From contig OX365946.1 of assembly GCA_947247005.1 (NCBI GenBank), positions 4,720,453 through 4,784,452 of the forward strand: 64,000 bases of DNA. The letters run 5' to 3'. The first letter of the stretch is position 1; every line of letters begins with the position of its first letter. A model generated the notes under the pieces. The model searched no databases and had not been told where the DNA came from. It saw nothing but the letters and a program-made list of their open reading frames with translations. The position numbers and the translations under genes were made by a program. Origin of the DNA: Spisula solida. Lineage: Eukaryota; Mollusca; Bivalvia; Venerida; Mactridae. Below, piece after piece: positions 1-13,137 of the stretch.

Positions 1-69
1 TACTGTATTTTATTTCTTCATCGATTTTTACTCACATATAAGGGAATATTCAGCAACTGGATTGTTTTT

Positions 70-138
70 CCAGCACCCTGTAAAACCTTCAGAGTTTCAT
101 GTCGTCTTCTTGCCCGCTAAGGTTTTAGAGGGTGCTGG
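70..138. repeat. short inverted repeat (hairpin)
   Basis: Arms 70-89 and 119-138 are complementary at 19 of 20 positions (CCAGCACCCTGTAAAACCTT against its partner), with a 29 bp spacer. It could be a small MITE or a hairpin-forming spacer. No gene is visible in 1-330. Confidence 0.6.
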
Positions 139-330
139 AGAAAATAGCACTGCTGCTGATAACCTAGTAAACAATAAACAGCCACATAGAACTAGATCTT
201 ATTTATGAACGCAGTGTAAAGACATCATCCAATCATGAAATTGAATGACAAACTCTATATTTGGAAGACATGCCAATCGCCAAATCATCAAACTACATAA
301 CAACTCTTCCTGATCCGATGACAATCTAGT

Positions 331-560
331 GTGGAACGGTGGATTAGAGTTAAGGGTGTGCGCTTCGGAATCCAGAGGTCCCGGGTTCGATCCCCATTTG
401 CGCCACTGGTCAATTTCTATGAGCTAAAGAATAACACACATTGCCTCCACTTCTCCCAGGTGTATGATTGGGTATCTGCGATTATCAGAAGCCAATGAGT
501 CGAGAGTCGATGGTACCCCAACGTTTGACCCTCTCATGTATCCAATTTATGTACCTAGTT
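331..560 (+). repeat. tRNA-derived SINE
   Basis: A tRNA-like head lies at about 331-400. It has an A-box-like stretch near 341-360 and a clear B box, GGTTCGATCCC, near 384-394, and it ends in a GCGCCA acceptor-like string. A non-tRNA body follows. The cloverleaf is imperfect, so this reads as a SINE head rather than a working tRNA gene. The 3' end is uncertain. Confidence 0.6.
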
Positions 561-1225
561 TCAGTGCACACTTGTGAGCATATGTTGGCTCAGAGGAATT
601 AAGCAGAGGATTGGGATATTTTCCCAAATGACCAATAATTGACAACAAAATGTTAAATGTATCTTCCAAAATTGTATGCCAAAATCACAAGTTAGTAAAA
701 TCTATGGATGACAAAATACTAATTTTGCAAGAGTTGCTTACCTTAGATTATAAATTGTGCATTTTTTGTTTACAATTCATTTAAATTTCTTCCGTTTTAT
801 GGTTTTCCTCCGTTGGGGCTGACCTAAAGTGGTCAAAATCCATGGCTCTTCAAATAGGTTACTAAGTTAATGCTTTTTAAAAATAGCCGTTTAAGGCCTT
901 ATGTGGCCGACACAAACCTTTATCAAACTTTGAGTAGTTTATTACTTTTCATTTGTTTTTCGGTTCAGTATATAACTGCGTATGAAGACGATTATTTAGT
1001 TGTACTTATTCATTGTTTCCGAGCTTTGTTTTATCGACCTAAGTTGTAGCGGATACTATATTTCAGATTTACAAAACCATGATCTGGTGGCAGTAGGAAC
1101 CAGTGTAGTTGTGAAAGTAATGTACATGTGTAGACTACGACTGAACTCATCAGACGTAACCTACCTTAGTCCTTACTGAAGTATCGAAGAAAAGATAAAT
1201 AAATCCGTAAACTAGTTCCTTGCGT
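561..1225. other. no recognisable feature
   Basis: AT-rich sequence with no long reading frame, splice-bounded coding segment or clear repeat that I can identify. Confidence 0.4.
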
Positions 1226-4200
1226 ACTTATATAATGATAATAATAATATAATAATAATAATAATAATAGCTTTATTTAAAGAAGATGACACATTAAGAT
1301 CATACAAATTATACAAAAATGATTATCTTTTTTACAATGTGGTCTTCTATCTGAAATAACGAAATACATTCAAATAAATTCAAATAAATCATTCATACAT
1401 ATAAACAGACATTCATACATGCAATAGCACTTATTATATTATATAGTAGACAGACACACCCATCTCAACAGTAATTAAAATAGAATGATTATAATAGTAA
1501 AATGAACATGTTGACTAATTTTTTGACATCAGATAATTTTTATATTTATGTTTAAAAGCTGATAAAGAATTTAAATTTCTAACAGAAAGAGGTATGCTGT
1601 TCCATAATTTCATTGATATATAGGGAAAGGTATTTTGACCATATCTAGTGTGTATCTTCGCATGTGTTATATATCTCTATGAGTGGTGGATCTCAATGTG
1701 TATACGAGGGCTGTTCAAATTGGAATGCAACTAAGCCCGTATATTTTTTTCCTTAATAGACTCTATTGAAATTAGCCTTTGATCCTATTGCAGTATTCAT
1801 CTCCGGTATATATGCCAAGTTTCATTCAGATATTCCATATTTAAAATGCGATTTTATTATCATTCATAGGGTCACTGTGCATATACTGGACACGTGCCAA
1901 ACCGAGATCTTAACGTATCTGATATTTCTTCCAACATTGCAATTTAAGAGTCGTTTGAAACAAATAAAGATCACAAGGGACATTGCCTGACAAATCAGGA
2001 TGGTCGGAAAGCTCAAGAACCTTCACGCTTCTCAGAAAGTCGCGTTAATGGCTGCTGCAGGTGGAGGCCCATTGCTCTGCAATAGCATGTCATACTTCAA
2101 ACATGTGCTTTGAGAGCGATTGTCGGAGTATTTCTTCAATTTCTGAAGGAATCTTGCTTTTTCAAGCTTGGCATTTACCCATTGTCTATTTTATACATCA
2201 AATTTAATGGTAGAAACTTGGTTTATATAGAAAAAGATGTACATTTCTGCTGACGCCCATGGTGGGTTTTGCAATGCATACTTTTGTTCTGTGTTTGCTG
2301 GCCCATATTAGTTTAAGGATCTGTCGCATGGGTGAAAAAATCAACCCGTGTCTCGTTTATGGTCATTACATTTGCAAACGGTCGACCTTTTTATCTAGAA
2401 ATTGGTTTCAACTATTTTGTGGACAGTTTGCAAGGGCATGTGTGCTGGCGTCTCTAAGCAGATAGGGGTCTCCAAAGTGTACTTATCGTCCTAATTTTTT
2501 TAATATGTTTGATAATTGTATGAATAGCTCCTAATGGTGTGCCAACACATTGAGCTACTTGCCTAATTGTAAATATTCCACCAGTTTCCAAAACAAATAT
2601 GATTTTCGCAACCGTTTTATAGTATATTGCGGTATTTGGATGGCGTTCATGGGGTTCCTTTCCAAATAAAATTACACCACTTTTAAATTGCGTAAACTAT
2701 CAAGTAGATGATTAAAAAGACTTATCATACCACCATTTCACCAAACATGTTATGTAAAATATTGTATTTGCTCCCGCATTAAAAAAACAACGATTCTTAA
2801 ATAGGACCGAATTTGGTCAGAAAAAAGTGACATTTTTCCAATAATTTAAGCATTAGTATACACGAGTAGACAGTGTTAAATGACGTATTGTTACAGCTAC
2901 ACTCAACGGATTTTAAAAGGTGAGGTATCAATTTAAAGCTAATTCAATGTTCTTTGATAAGCAGCTTACTATTCTTAAAAAATCATTGATACAAGAAAGA
3001 TATAGCTTCACTTGCATTCCAATTTGAACAACCCTCGTAAAGTGTTGTTGGCAAAATGTAAGATATTTTGTAAGTATGAAGAAGTGAGACCATGTAAGCA
3101 TTTGTATATGATGATTGCAGTAAGATATTTACATCTTTTTTCAAACGTTAACCATTCTAATTTTTGAAATAGTTCAATGGAAGGAGTGCGAGTAGGTTTT
3201 CTAAGTATTATTTTTGCACAGCGCTTTTGTAGAATTTTTATTTTGGAGATATTTGTTTTACTACATGTCGCGGCTCCAGATAACGCAGCAGTAATCCATA
3301 GTTGATAAAATGTAGGAATTAAAATAAAGTTGTTTCATGTCCTTAGTTAGGTAGTTGTTTATTCGTTTGAGCAGCGTTATTTTTGATTTCAATCTATTGC
3401 AAACATATTTAATTTGTTCATTCCAATTTAAATTATGATCAATATAGACGCCAAGAAGTTTTTGAGTTTTTACTTGCTCCAGTTGTGTATCGTTAACCTG
3501 GATATTTAATTGCTCTAAATGTTTTAATTTATTTGTTGAACCGATTACCATGCATTTTGACTTTATGGGATGAATGAGCATGTTGTTTGCTTTACACCAG
3601 TGAGCCACCGTATTAGTGTCCTCCTGTAATTGAGATTGTAGACATTTAAGGTTGTTACCAGTAGCATACAATGTCGAATCATCAGCATACAAATCAATAG
3701 ACGAATGACGAAGACGAGAACCTATATCATTTATGTATATAAGGAACAATAGGGGACCTAATATGGACCCCTGTGGAACACCACAAGAAACATTTTGAGA
3801 CGAGGACTGAATGTTTCCCAATCTTACACACTGTTTCCTGTTAGATAAATAAGATTTCATTAGCGTTAAGCTTGAGTCCGAGAAATGATAAAGATGCAAT
3901 TTGTGAAGAAGAATTTCGTGATCTACGAGATCGAACGCCTTCCTAAGATCTAAAAATACCTGAACCAATAATATTTCCTGAATCAATTTCTTTAGACCAC
4001 TCATCTATCAGTCTGAGAAGAGCAGTTTGACACAAGTGGTGTTCGCGAAACCCAGATTGGTGAACATGAAGAAGTTGCCAATGTTCTACGAAGTATTTTA
4101 AATGATTTGCAATATGTCTCTCAAATATCTTTGAGATAGTAGGAAGAATTGAAATTGGCCTGTAATTGTTCGGATCATCTACTTCAGCTCCTTTGTGTAT

Positions 4201-4560
4201 GGGGATAACGTAAGCTGTCTTTAGACTTTCCGGAAATTGACCTGTCGATATGCTGTTGTTTATTATGGAGGTTATTGGTATAATAATATGTTGATGGCGT
4301 CAAGCCCTGGTGCTTTATTTATGTCAAGATCGTTTATTATTTTCCTTACTTCAAATGTTGATATATATTCTATATTAAAGAATGATTCTCCTAGTTTGTT
4401 GTCAAGTGAATGTTTTAAACTGCTGTTAAATAACGGATTATATTGCGTCTTATTGACGATTTTTGAAACATTGACGAAATGATCATTAAATGTATTCAAG
4501 ATCTCTTTAGAATCTGTTATCAAATGACCTTCATATTGTAAGCTAGCTGGTATAAAGTTC
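1226..4560 (-). mobile_element. decayed, 5'-truncated LINE (non-LTR retrotransposon)
   Basis: Reverse transcriptase coding runs right to left. About 4523-4272 holds the NDLDINKAPGLDAIN segment, 4260-3980 holds NNYRPISILPTISKIFE, and 3990-3261 holds VFLDLRKAFDLVDH, SCGVPQGSILGPLLFL and the YADD catalytic box. The C-terminal part continues to about 3045 and resumes at 1700-1520 (SVRNLNSL). The frame changes near 4280 and 3970, so it is dead. The 3' end is an AATAAAG-like string followed by a (TTA)n tail at 1226-1270. A mariner-like element at 1703-3039 splits it. The clade (CR1, L2 or Jockey type) is not settled. Confidence 0.85.
1703..3039 (-). mobile_element. decayed mariner-like DNA transposon inside the LINE
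   Basis: The terminal inverted repeats are about 26 bp. The left end reads CGAGGGCTGTTCAAATTGG from 1705, and its complement reaches 3037. A TA flanks each side, as expected for a Tc1/mariner target duplication. The 1.34 kb length is typical of mariner. The minus strand keeps transposase relics: a helix-turn-helix-like TGGIFTIRQVAQCVGTPLG near 2540-2600 and a catalytic-region string HPDLSGNVPCDLYLF near 1960-2010. Stops and frameshifts interrupt it throughout. Confidence 0.8.
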
Positions 4561-4799
4561 TAAATAGTAAATCGGCTTTCAAAAATAACGTTAACATTAA
4601 AAACAAGGAATCGGTAAAACCGAAGTATGCTCCCCGAAGTAAGTGCTTGTCCCAATATGGGTTATTAAAGCTAGAGAGACATTTACGAATATTTTTTTAT
4701 TTGTCCGGATACGTTTAAAAATGTTTGTGTGATTAATGTATGTGTCTGGGTATACAATGTTGATGATAAAAATATACCCAGGTGCGTAGCTTGGGGAGG

Positions 4800-5638
4800 C
4801 GGGGTCCAGACCCTAAGTGTCTGTGCGTAAGACGACGTCGAAAGTTCTGAATGACGTCACTGTACACGCTCGTAGAATGATTCAAACTCATCTGTTCGCT
4901 AATTGATTCTTTAAAATCAAGTCAAGTGGTTGGTTTTAGATAACACACTTTCTCCTTTAAGGAACTCCATAAGAAGAAGTCCAATGGACTAAGAACAGGC
5001 GAATTTAGAGGTCATGCATGCGTTGTCTTAAGAGACATCACCCGATCACCAAATGTCCGTCATAAATTGTTCAGCTGACATTCGCTGTGTGTTAAACCCT
5101 ATTTGCATCCTTCATCTTTTCATTTTAATACATTAGATCTGCTTTAGTGGTAGGTATATCCTTCGTAGCACCTCTAACATAGCATTGGGGTTTCCTCTAC
5201 GACTTGATGAATATGCTCAACATTCTCATCCATACGTTCACTACGACGTCTACTGTTCCCCAAGTTTTCATGTCCATCACAGTCCATTGTGTCTCCAATT
5301 TTGACACTTGCTTTCTAATTTGCTTCCTTTTGATACTGATAACTTTAGATTCAGAAGTCCAAGTTTCCTTTACCAAATGTAGGCTATTTGCCTACTTTAT
5401 AGTACAAATGTACAATTTCTGCGTTTTCAGCCATCTGGGAACTCTTAGAATATAATAACATCGCTGATGGCGTTACCATGGTTACTATCACATTAAATGA
5501 CGATCGTCTTTATATTCAACAAAAACTTGATTCATTATCCTTTCTGTCAATACCAAAACAATCATTATACTACATGTACCAAAATTCTCAAAGTTATTAA
5601 GCATTGTTTGTGGGACATGTTTTTGGATCACCCTGTAC
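4800..5638 (-). mobile_element. relic of a DDE-type DNA transposon
   Basis: On the minus strand, 5010-4945 encodes SPLDFFLWSSLKEKV. This resembles the SPDLxPxDFFLWGxLK motif of Tc/mariner-related transposases. Upstream (about 5450-5190) a broken frame looks like an N-terminal DNA-binding region. The right edge near 5625-5638 ends in the complement of CAGGGTGATCCAAAAA, a common TIR start for such elements. I could not find the matching left end. The span between the two domains is too short, so an internal deletion is likely. Confidence 0.45.
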
Positions 5639-6562
5639 ATAGAATGTAGGTTTATTCTTTGTGATTTATATGGTTGTTATAGACATGTTATGGCGGCATC
5701 CAGATGTCTTAAGCAACACTGTGTTTAACATATATTACACCTACATTCTGTGGATGGCGTCCTTATATGTCTAAAACAACAATATATGCAGCATAGAATA
5801 CATCAACATTCAATGGACCTAGTTTAGCGATGACCTAGCAATGAACTGTCCTCGTGCCGACATGTTCTAGAATGAATGCAGTTGTTTAAGGTTATAGTAT
5901 GGAACGCGATCATTACTAACAGTTAAATCCCGTGTTCCTCGTGTAGATTGATACATACAGTCAATATTGTCACACGTGACCTTCAGTGGGCCATTGGGAA
6001 AAAGATCGCTTATTCCAGGGGTGGTCTCTAAATACAGACCTAACAGATACACAGAACAATTATATACAATGTATAGATCAGTAAGTATGCCTCTTATACA
6101 GATAGAATAATACAGGGAGTCTTTTAATAATAAACTAGGGGGTCGATCAGACAGACTCAACTGCATTTCAACAATCGGCTAATATTTACCAATCAAATAT
6201 TTTATCATATGTACATATAACTATCTACTAACAATGATGAAATTTTGGATTGCAATTATCTGATGACTCTGTTTATCTCTGAGTACACTATTGATATGAT
6301 AATGAATGTAATATTTTCATACACAATCTCATATTTAAAGTACACTGCACATCCTACATATAAACTTATATAATTATTGACATTACTTATATGTAATATA
6401 TATGTTGTTCACATATACCGCAAATTAGCTGGAAATATATAATTTTAATAAAAACGCATACAGGCGAAACCTACGCGGACATATGCAAATTTAACATAGT
6501 TATGGAACAGTAGTAGCCATAGGAATAAACTATTGAGAAAATAGAACATCGTGTAATCAAGT
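5639..6562. other. upstream region of the TMEM135-like gene
   Basis: AT-rich, with no coding signal. It should contain the promoter and 5' UTR of the gene beginning at 6563, but I see no convincing TATA box or initiator. Confidence 0.35.
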
Positions 6563-9500
6563 ATGGCTAAACTATCGTCAATTAGAGAGGAAATGGCGGT
6601 GCTTGAGAAAAAAGATGACAATGATTTAGAAATTGATGATTACGATGATGATGATGATGATGATGACGATGATGAAGACGATATTAAACGATTGGTAACA
6701 ATTCGTGCACAGAGGTTTGTGATACGATTCTTGAAAGGATTTGGGAGTGGTCTTGGAGTATACACAGGAATTAAGATAGTCACAGCATTAATGAAAAATC
6801 CATTTCGGGAAAGGTAAGCTGTTTTATATATAAGGTGCCAAACTTCATAGACGATGAAACTCATGTCACAACCTTTGTTAATGTTACCAATACTCTTACA
6901 GCGATGTCAATACTAAATGATTCAAAGTTTTAAAGCTTACGAAATGCAAAGTGGGAAACGGGAAAGTCCATAAAATCACCGTAAATGCGCTTACTTCAGG
7001 TGAGTGTATCAGGTGGAATTTAAATGTATATGAAATGCACGTGCTTAACATACTAGTATTTTGATATACATGTATAAATCGATTCATGAGGTCAGTCACT
7101 TTTTTTGCATAACAGTGTGTACAATACATTACAACTTCTCTTATGAAGGTCTTATTTTGATAGATATTGTGTGTATCAGTATGTAGCTTAGTGAATAAGG
7201 TATTGGTTTTCACTGCCCTTTGCTCCAATTAAAATGTTTAAAACAATAAAATACAATGTCATGATATTGCAATATTTGTATACAAGTGACAGACGGTCTG
7301 AATAAACGGACTATGCTACATGTAAATGTACAGTTCAATGTTTATTTGATAATTATCCTCTGGTCATAACACATAGTATCACAGTGTAGTACATGCGCGA
7401 TGAAAAATCTGGTGTTTAGATATTCTTCAAATAATAAAATGAAAAAATCTGACAGGGGTGACAGCACTCAAGCCGAAATTCAAAGTTTCAGCTGCCAAAG
7501 AGCCGAAAGTCCAAGTTTCGGCTGTCAAAAAGCTGAATGTCCAATTTGCAGCTGTTAATTGCAGAGGTTTTGAAATATTTCATATTTGCAAAGAATACCA
7601 CTATATAATGATCTTCAAAGTGATATTTTGATGGTTATCAGAAGGTTAGCAAATGTAAATGAGCGTATATCATTTACTGCGCGGGAAATACCAAGTTCAA
7701 ATATCAGTATACCGTCATAAATCGCACAAGTTCTATGTAAAGCTGCTTTTCTTTCAGTTTGCCGAAAATTGGAACAGAACTCTTAGCAAAGGATGGATTC
7801 AAGTTTGCCACATTTCTTGGTTTATTTCCCAGCGTCTACGATTTGGTGGTTGAACTTCTTGAACATTTCAGAGGTCAAAGGGTAAACATTTATCGAATTA
7901 TCTAGCAATTGTCCTTAGCATGTACAAAGTACCTCAACATCTTCTAGATAACTAGTTGCAAACCTTCAAAACCTTCATATTCTTATAAAATGGGAGTTAT
8001 TGTAATTGAGACTGAGACTGATCTTAAGTTGATCTAAAGTATTCAGGATCAAAATCTTAAATCCAGATTCAATTTATTAAGCAAAATATTTCGATAACTA
8101 TCCATAAAACTTATTGATTTGTTTTTGAAAAGGAAGGAAATATCACTGTTTCTCTGGTTAAAAGAAATGATATTTCTATTAAGGGTATTTTCTGTATTAG
8201 TATTAATTAAAACTATTGATCCTGATTCTCTGTGAGAACGGGGCCTGCATAATTATCTCTGGATAGTAACAATGACTACGGAATATACAGCCCGACGAAA
8301 ATGGGACATAATAAAAAAGGCGTTTCTTTGCATCCCAAATTATAGCGGACGGGAGGGGGAGGGTAGAAACAATAAACGGGACACCCGTGGCCAACTAGTA
8401 TGGTGGCCGCTTTACGCCATGTCGTAGTTTCGCTACATTTCGCCAGCAACAATGCGTAAATCAGTCAACGTGAAATGGTGACGGTCGGCGATCTCAAACA
8501 ACCTGCTCCTCGTTGATGGTTTGGATCTACTATTCTGTTAAATCGTCCAATCATATTTAATCCCTTTAAATTCAGTGTAGAGGAAATCAAAGCGCTGTCG
8601 GGGGAGCGTTGTTCGAATCCTTACTTCATGGTTTATCCACACAACGCTCCCTATGCCGAAAACAATAATGCAAGAAATGATATTGTGTGTCTTCCTTGGT
8701 AGAGATACTAAATGAGCCTGGCAATGGACATATATGTACGTAGCTTAAACTTGCTTTAATCGACCTTTTTCAACCTTTATTTTTAACAATATCTTACAGG
8801 ATGATTGGAATAGTGCCGTGGCTGGGGGTATTGCCAGCCTGTCAATGGTGGTAGAGGATCGTACCAGAAGACGTATCTATTGTTTGTTCGCCATTGCACG
8901 AGCTATCGGTGCTATCATTATAACACTTGTAAAGCGTGGTTATCTGCCGTCAGTACCGTACAGCGAGACGGCATTATTCTGTTCTTGCACGTCATTCCTC
9001 GTGTACTGTACGGCGCTCAAACCTCAGTACTTGTTTACTGGCTACTATAGGTCAGTTTTGAAATGGTCACGTGATTACACCGATCAGAAACTCAAGACTT
9101 TATTCCGAGAACCAGGAAACAAGTTTCTGACATGTACAGAAGGTGGACTACATGACCACGCATGTGCAAGACATGCTCTGGTTGACTTCCTTCAGAGTCT
9201 GCCTCCATTTGCGAAGCTTTATTTGCCCATTCATATGGCTCCCATCGTTCTATTCAACCCAAAGAGATTTGTTCAAAGGCAAGACATGTTTGTACTTACG
9301 TGGATGATTAACTTTATATTGGTATAATACAATGCAACCTCTCCAGAATGTCCCTTTCTAGAGCAACAATCTGTCTTTAGCATTATTATCATTTAGTTCC
9401 GTAAGTCAATATTCACTATGAAGTTAACGTCTCCGAGTAACAAACTCTGTATAACAACCTAACTTTGTGTTTCCCAAAAAGTCTTATTCTTGAGAGGTTG

Positions 9501-10805
9501 TGCTGTACTCAATCAGACCTGGTATTTATCAGGCCTTATCATGAATTTTCCTTCTTCGTTTATATTGAAAAATAGAGTTTCAGGCATTGAAACAGGGATT
9601 TTCAGGCTTGAGAATGATTGCCAAATATCAGGCTTGTTAATACACCAATGAAACACTTGCCAATACATGTATTAACGAACCTCGTAAGTGCTCACAATAT
9701 AATATATGTATACATGTTTTAAAGTTTGCGAACCATTTCAAACGTAAATGCGAACTTACAATTGCATTTCTGTTAAAGACAATGACACCGTGAAGCTAAG
9801 CATTATATACCGTCACGCGAGTTAGTTACAGTTTTTGAATGTCTCGCATCAGTACACTGTCATGCAGTTTTTGTTAAAAAAATACGAATTCATAAAATGA
9901 ACTCGTGGGGTTTGAACCTACAATGTTGACGCATTGTGACTATAGGACTAAGCAACTAAACGCACATTGTAAGTATGTCTGATCATGAATAAACATAAGA
10001 ATCATGGTTTGAAGTATACTGTAAATCATTATTTTTCGAGGGAGTTTAATTTTCGTTGATTTCGTTCTTGAACTCAATCATGAAATCTAATCCTCACGAT
10101 TAATTGATCTACCAAATACAGAACATGAGTGTGCCATTCCAAGTTTTGTAATCAACGAATTTAAGACCCCGGGAAAATACATATTTATCAAAATCCTCGA
10201 CATTTAATACCAACGAAAATAAGTAGTTATACATATCTACTGGATGATGTTGTGATAACAGCTGTCATTTTGTGTTATCTGACACCTATAGGTGTATGTG
10301 TCTGTATGTATATTGTAATACTTGATATATTGTCTTTCACAGGCCTGTTCTGGTAATCAAGTCTTTGATTAAGAATGTCGTCTGGTCAACAGCGTTCCTT
10401 GCGTCGATGGTGATGATCGCCAAATATGGTATATGTCTGCTGCGCAATATACAGCACCGCCCACCACCTTTGTCATCATGGATACCAGCGGTGGCCGGAT
10501 TTGCTGCAGGTTTGGGCGTCCTGTTTGAGAGAGTGAACAGACGACGGGAACTGTCTCTATTTCTCATTCCACATACATTATATGCTGTATATCTATTGGG
10601 AAAAGAGAGCAAACTCATTCGGCACATTCCACACAGTTCGTTGTTTCTATACGCTCTCGCGATGGTTCCTATAATGCACGCGTACGAGAGGGAACCAGAA
10701 TCGTTAAATTTGTTGCTACACAGCGCTTTGAAGTTTTTTGTCGGCAAACGTCAGAGTACCAGAGAAAGAAAGAAACGTAGAACTGTTAGTGGTATGAGCA
10801 TGTAA
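6563..10805 (+). CDS. TMEM135-like multi-pass membrane protein (four exons)
   Basis: Exons 6563-6813, 7758-7881, 8800-9287 and 10343-10805 join in phase (2, 0, 2) to 441 codons; human TMEM135 is 458. The order matches the family. There is an acidic Asp-run N-terminus (residues about 25-41), then a Tim17-like hydrophobic half (FKFATFLGLFPSVYDL, WNSAVAGGIASLSMV). A Cys/His cluster CTEGGLHDHACARHAL and KLYLPIHMAPIVLF follow. A second hydrophobic half (WIPAVAGFAAGLGVLFERV) and a basic tail RERKKRRTVSG close the protein. TMEM135 family proteins are reported on peroxisomes and mitochondria and affect organelle dynamics and lipid handling; the role here is inferred. The exon 3 donor is a choice: AT|GTTTGT at 9288 gives the best family fit, while a GT at 9299 is also in phase. 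The start codon is the first ATG of exon 1. ATTAAA at 11024 is a possible polyadenylation signal. Confidence 0.85.
7075..7335 (+). repeat. dispersed repeat, copy 1
   Basis: This stretch of TMEM135-like intron 1 matches 50940-51165 over about 220 bp in the same orientation. Shared landmarks are GTGTAGCTTAGTGAATAAGG-like, CTCCAATTAAAAT and TATGATATTGCAAT strings. No coding or TIR is visible, so its class is unknown. Confidence 0.65.
7470..7560 (+). repeat. three imperfect ~30 bp tandem units
   Basis: The unit AGCCGAAAGTCCAAGTTTCG, with variants, repeats three times within intron 1 of the TMEM135-like gene. Confidence 0.6.
7882..8799 (+). other. TMEM135-like intron 2
   Basis: An intron with GT at 7882 and AG at 8798-8799. 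A B-box-like GTTCGAATCC near 8611 could be a worn SINE. Nothing else is visible. Confidence 0.5.
9885..9990 (-). repeat. tRNA-like SINE relic
   Basis: On the minus strand a B-box-like GGTTCAAACCCC (about 9911-9922) follows an A-box-like TTAGTTGCTTAGTCC. It lies in TMEM135-like intron 3. It is too degenerate for a functional tRNA. Confidence 0.4.
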
Positions 10806-13137
10806 TATTATGCCATACGATCGATGACGTCATACCTGAACATTTACTGACTTGCTGAAAGCACTTCGTGGTTTCAGGAAAGTTTAATTCCACTAAAATA
10901 CCGAATTACTAGGACGTGTTTCGTACATGAATTCAACAAACAGGTTTATATTATTTTGTATGTACAACGTAACAGTACATAATTTTTATGCTTGTACTTC
11001 TTAGATGACGTGCAAGTACATGTATTAAAAAAGTGCTAGCTACCGGTTAGTTGTTAAACTGATTTTACTATGTATTGTCATGAATGTTAAACTTCGATGT
11101 TACGAACGTCCTTTGTGGTTTCCCACTTTGTGTTTATAATTGTTTTTTTCTCTTATTCAATTTTCCTCGGCGAGTATTTGAGAATTTACTGAAATAAGCA
11201 CGTTTTTGAAGGAAAACACACAAAATATAGATCTACCATCGAAAATAGATTTGCCTCGCTGCTTTTTGTCTCTTGATACCACCCTGAAGTTGGCATTCAA
11301 GGATCCTGGTCCCTGCTCTTTCATAGGCAATAGTTACTGATTGTGTGAGGATGACAAGAACGTAGCCAAGGCAACGGTATAATAGTTTACTTGCAAAACC
11401 CAAAACTACTGTCCAGATTGTTTAGGCAACAGACTAACATATCGAAACTAAGTGTTGGGGGTTCGCATTAAGCAAAAATACCTATGAACATGTACGGGGT
11501 ATGTCCAAATATAAAAATATGCAGGCTATATCCAGTAGTATTTGTTTGTATGTTGGACACTGCTACATCAGCTTGGTAATATATAGATGTCTGGTCACGC
11601 TGATGTCAATGGTGTTTTACAATGTATTGTCTTCTATTGTCAACCATCCCGGAGTTTTGTTTAATTTTGAACTACACTTTTCGGGTATTGGTCAATGACT
11701 ACAACTTCATTTTTGAACATTATTATATCGGCCAATTGATACTCACGTGACGTCGAAACAACGTCATTGATTATCAATTACTATATATAAAGTGTTGACC
11801 TTGTGACCTATTCATTCCACAAGACCCATATTCAAACATTGATTTACCGGTATAAGGACAAACATTCTGACAATGTTTAATGAAGAATGTATCGACTCCA
11901 ACGGTTGTCTCACAGTCAACCTAGTTTTACCAAGAAAGAATGATCACCATAGCTGACATTGTCATCTCCTAAGTCAAAACCAAGACAGCACAAAGGACCT
12001 TAGCTGACTCGTTGGCCTGTCATAGTAGTGTTCAATTTCGTTATAAGAGTTGTCCTAGATATGGACCAACTTGGCCCAAATACGAACTTTGCCTAAAAAC
12101 CATATAGGGTATTATCTTGATAGAGTTCTATCTTAATGTATCCGATAAAACATGAAATCTGAAGCACGAATTGTTGTACCTAGTCTTTAATTCTTAGTTC
12201 TTTGTTACGTCCTTGATTTCTTTATTTTCTCTATTTTATCCTTCCATCATTTGAACGTCTCTGTAAATCGTGTACATGTAAAATTGAATTATGAATCTAC
12301 CAATTACTTTGTTGAATGTTGATCACACATGTCCATGTATTTATGTTGGCTTTGAATATGCTGCATGGGATTATATGCATGATATATAATATGCCTGAAT
12401 AAACTTTATAGTGTTTTGTTGAGTGTTGCTTTGTGGGTTGCCCTGGTGATGTATGGTCATCCTTGCACCGTTCATCTGTGCCTTTCATGCTCTACTGTTT
12501 CTGTTGAGTGCTGCCTTGCCTGTCTGATTTGTTTTGGTCTTTTTATCCCCTGATTTGTTCATACGCTAAATTGTGATGATGAACAATGTCCCCATACATA
12601 GATGACTTGGTAGCTCAGCATGATCTATAAATAAGAGGCTCATTCTTTTTGGTCCTAACTGAATTTGTCTCCTTTACAGATCACATGTATGTCACATTCT
12701 TACTAGAGTCACTAAGCCTTCAACTGCACACAATCAGTATCTAATGAATGCATGTATTCGGACTTATCAGGTTTGTCAAGCAAAATTTCTGACAATTCAA
12801 AACAAGGGCGGTGACAAGTTTTCATGATTATGAAAACCATGTACAGCGCTTCCTCTCCATAACATCGCGTATAAACCAAATCACTGTACTCATTATTGTG
12901 ATACTATACAATTCAATGTGTACTCATTATTGTGATTGAAACATCCGGTGATTTTCCATCACTGTATTCATTATTGCAATCCTATACAATTCAACGTGTA
13001 CTCATTATTGCGATAACCGGAAGTTGACTCGTTTATACACTGTGCATAACGGTCCTCCCTTGAGCAAGATGCCAACATCACCATTCATTTTGTTCCCAAA
13101 GTAACAATTTACCACCAATATTACCTTATTAGATAAA
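10806..13137. other. intergenic, 3' of the TMEM135-like gene
   Basis: Contains the probable 3' UTR of the TMEM135-like gene. Short direct repeats of a GTACTCATTATTGTGAT unit lie at about 12890-13020. No further coding exon is recognised. Confidence 0.4.

Noticed and set aside
331..405. Functional tRNA gene
   Set aside because: The B box is good but the stems do not form a full cloverleaf, and a SINE body follows.
6640..6864. Minus-strand frame with a serine run
   Set aside because: It is the complement of the GAT repeat coding the Asp run in the TMEM135-like exon 1.
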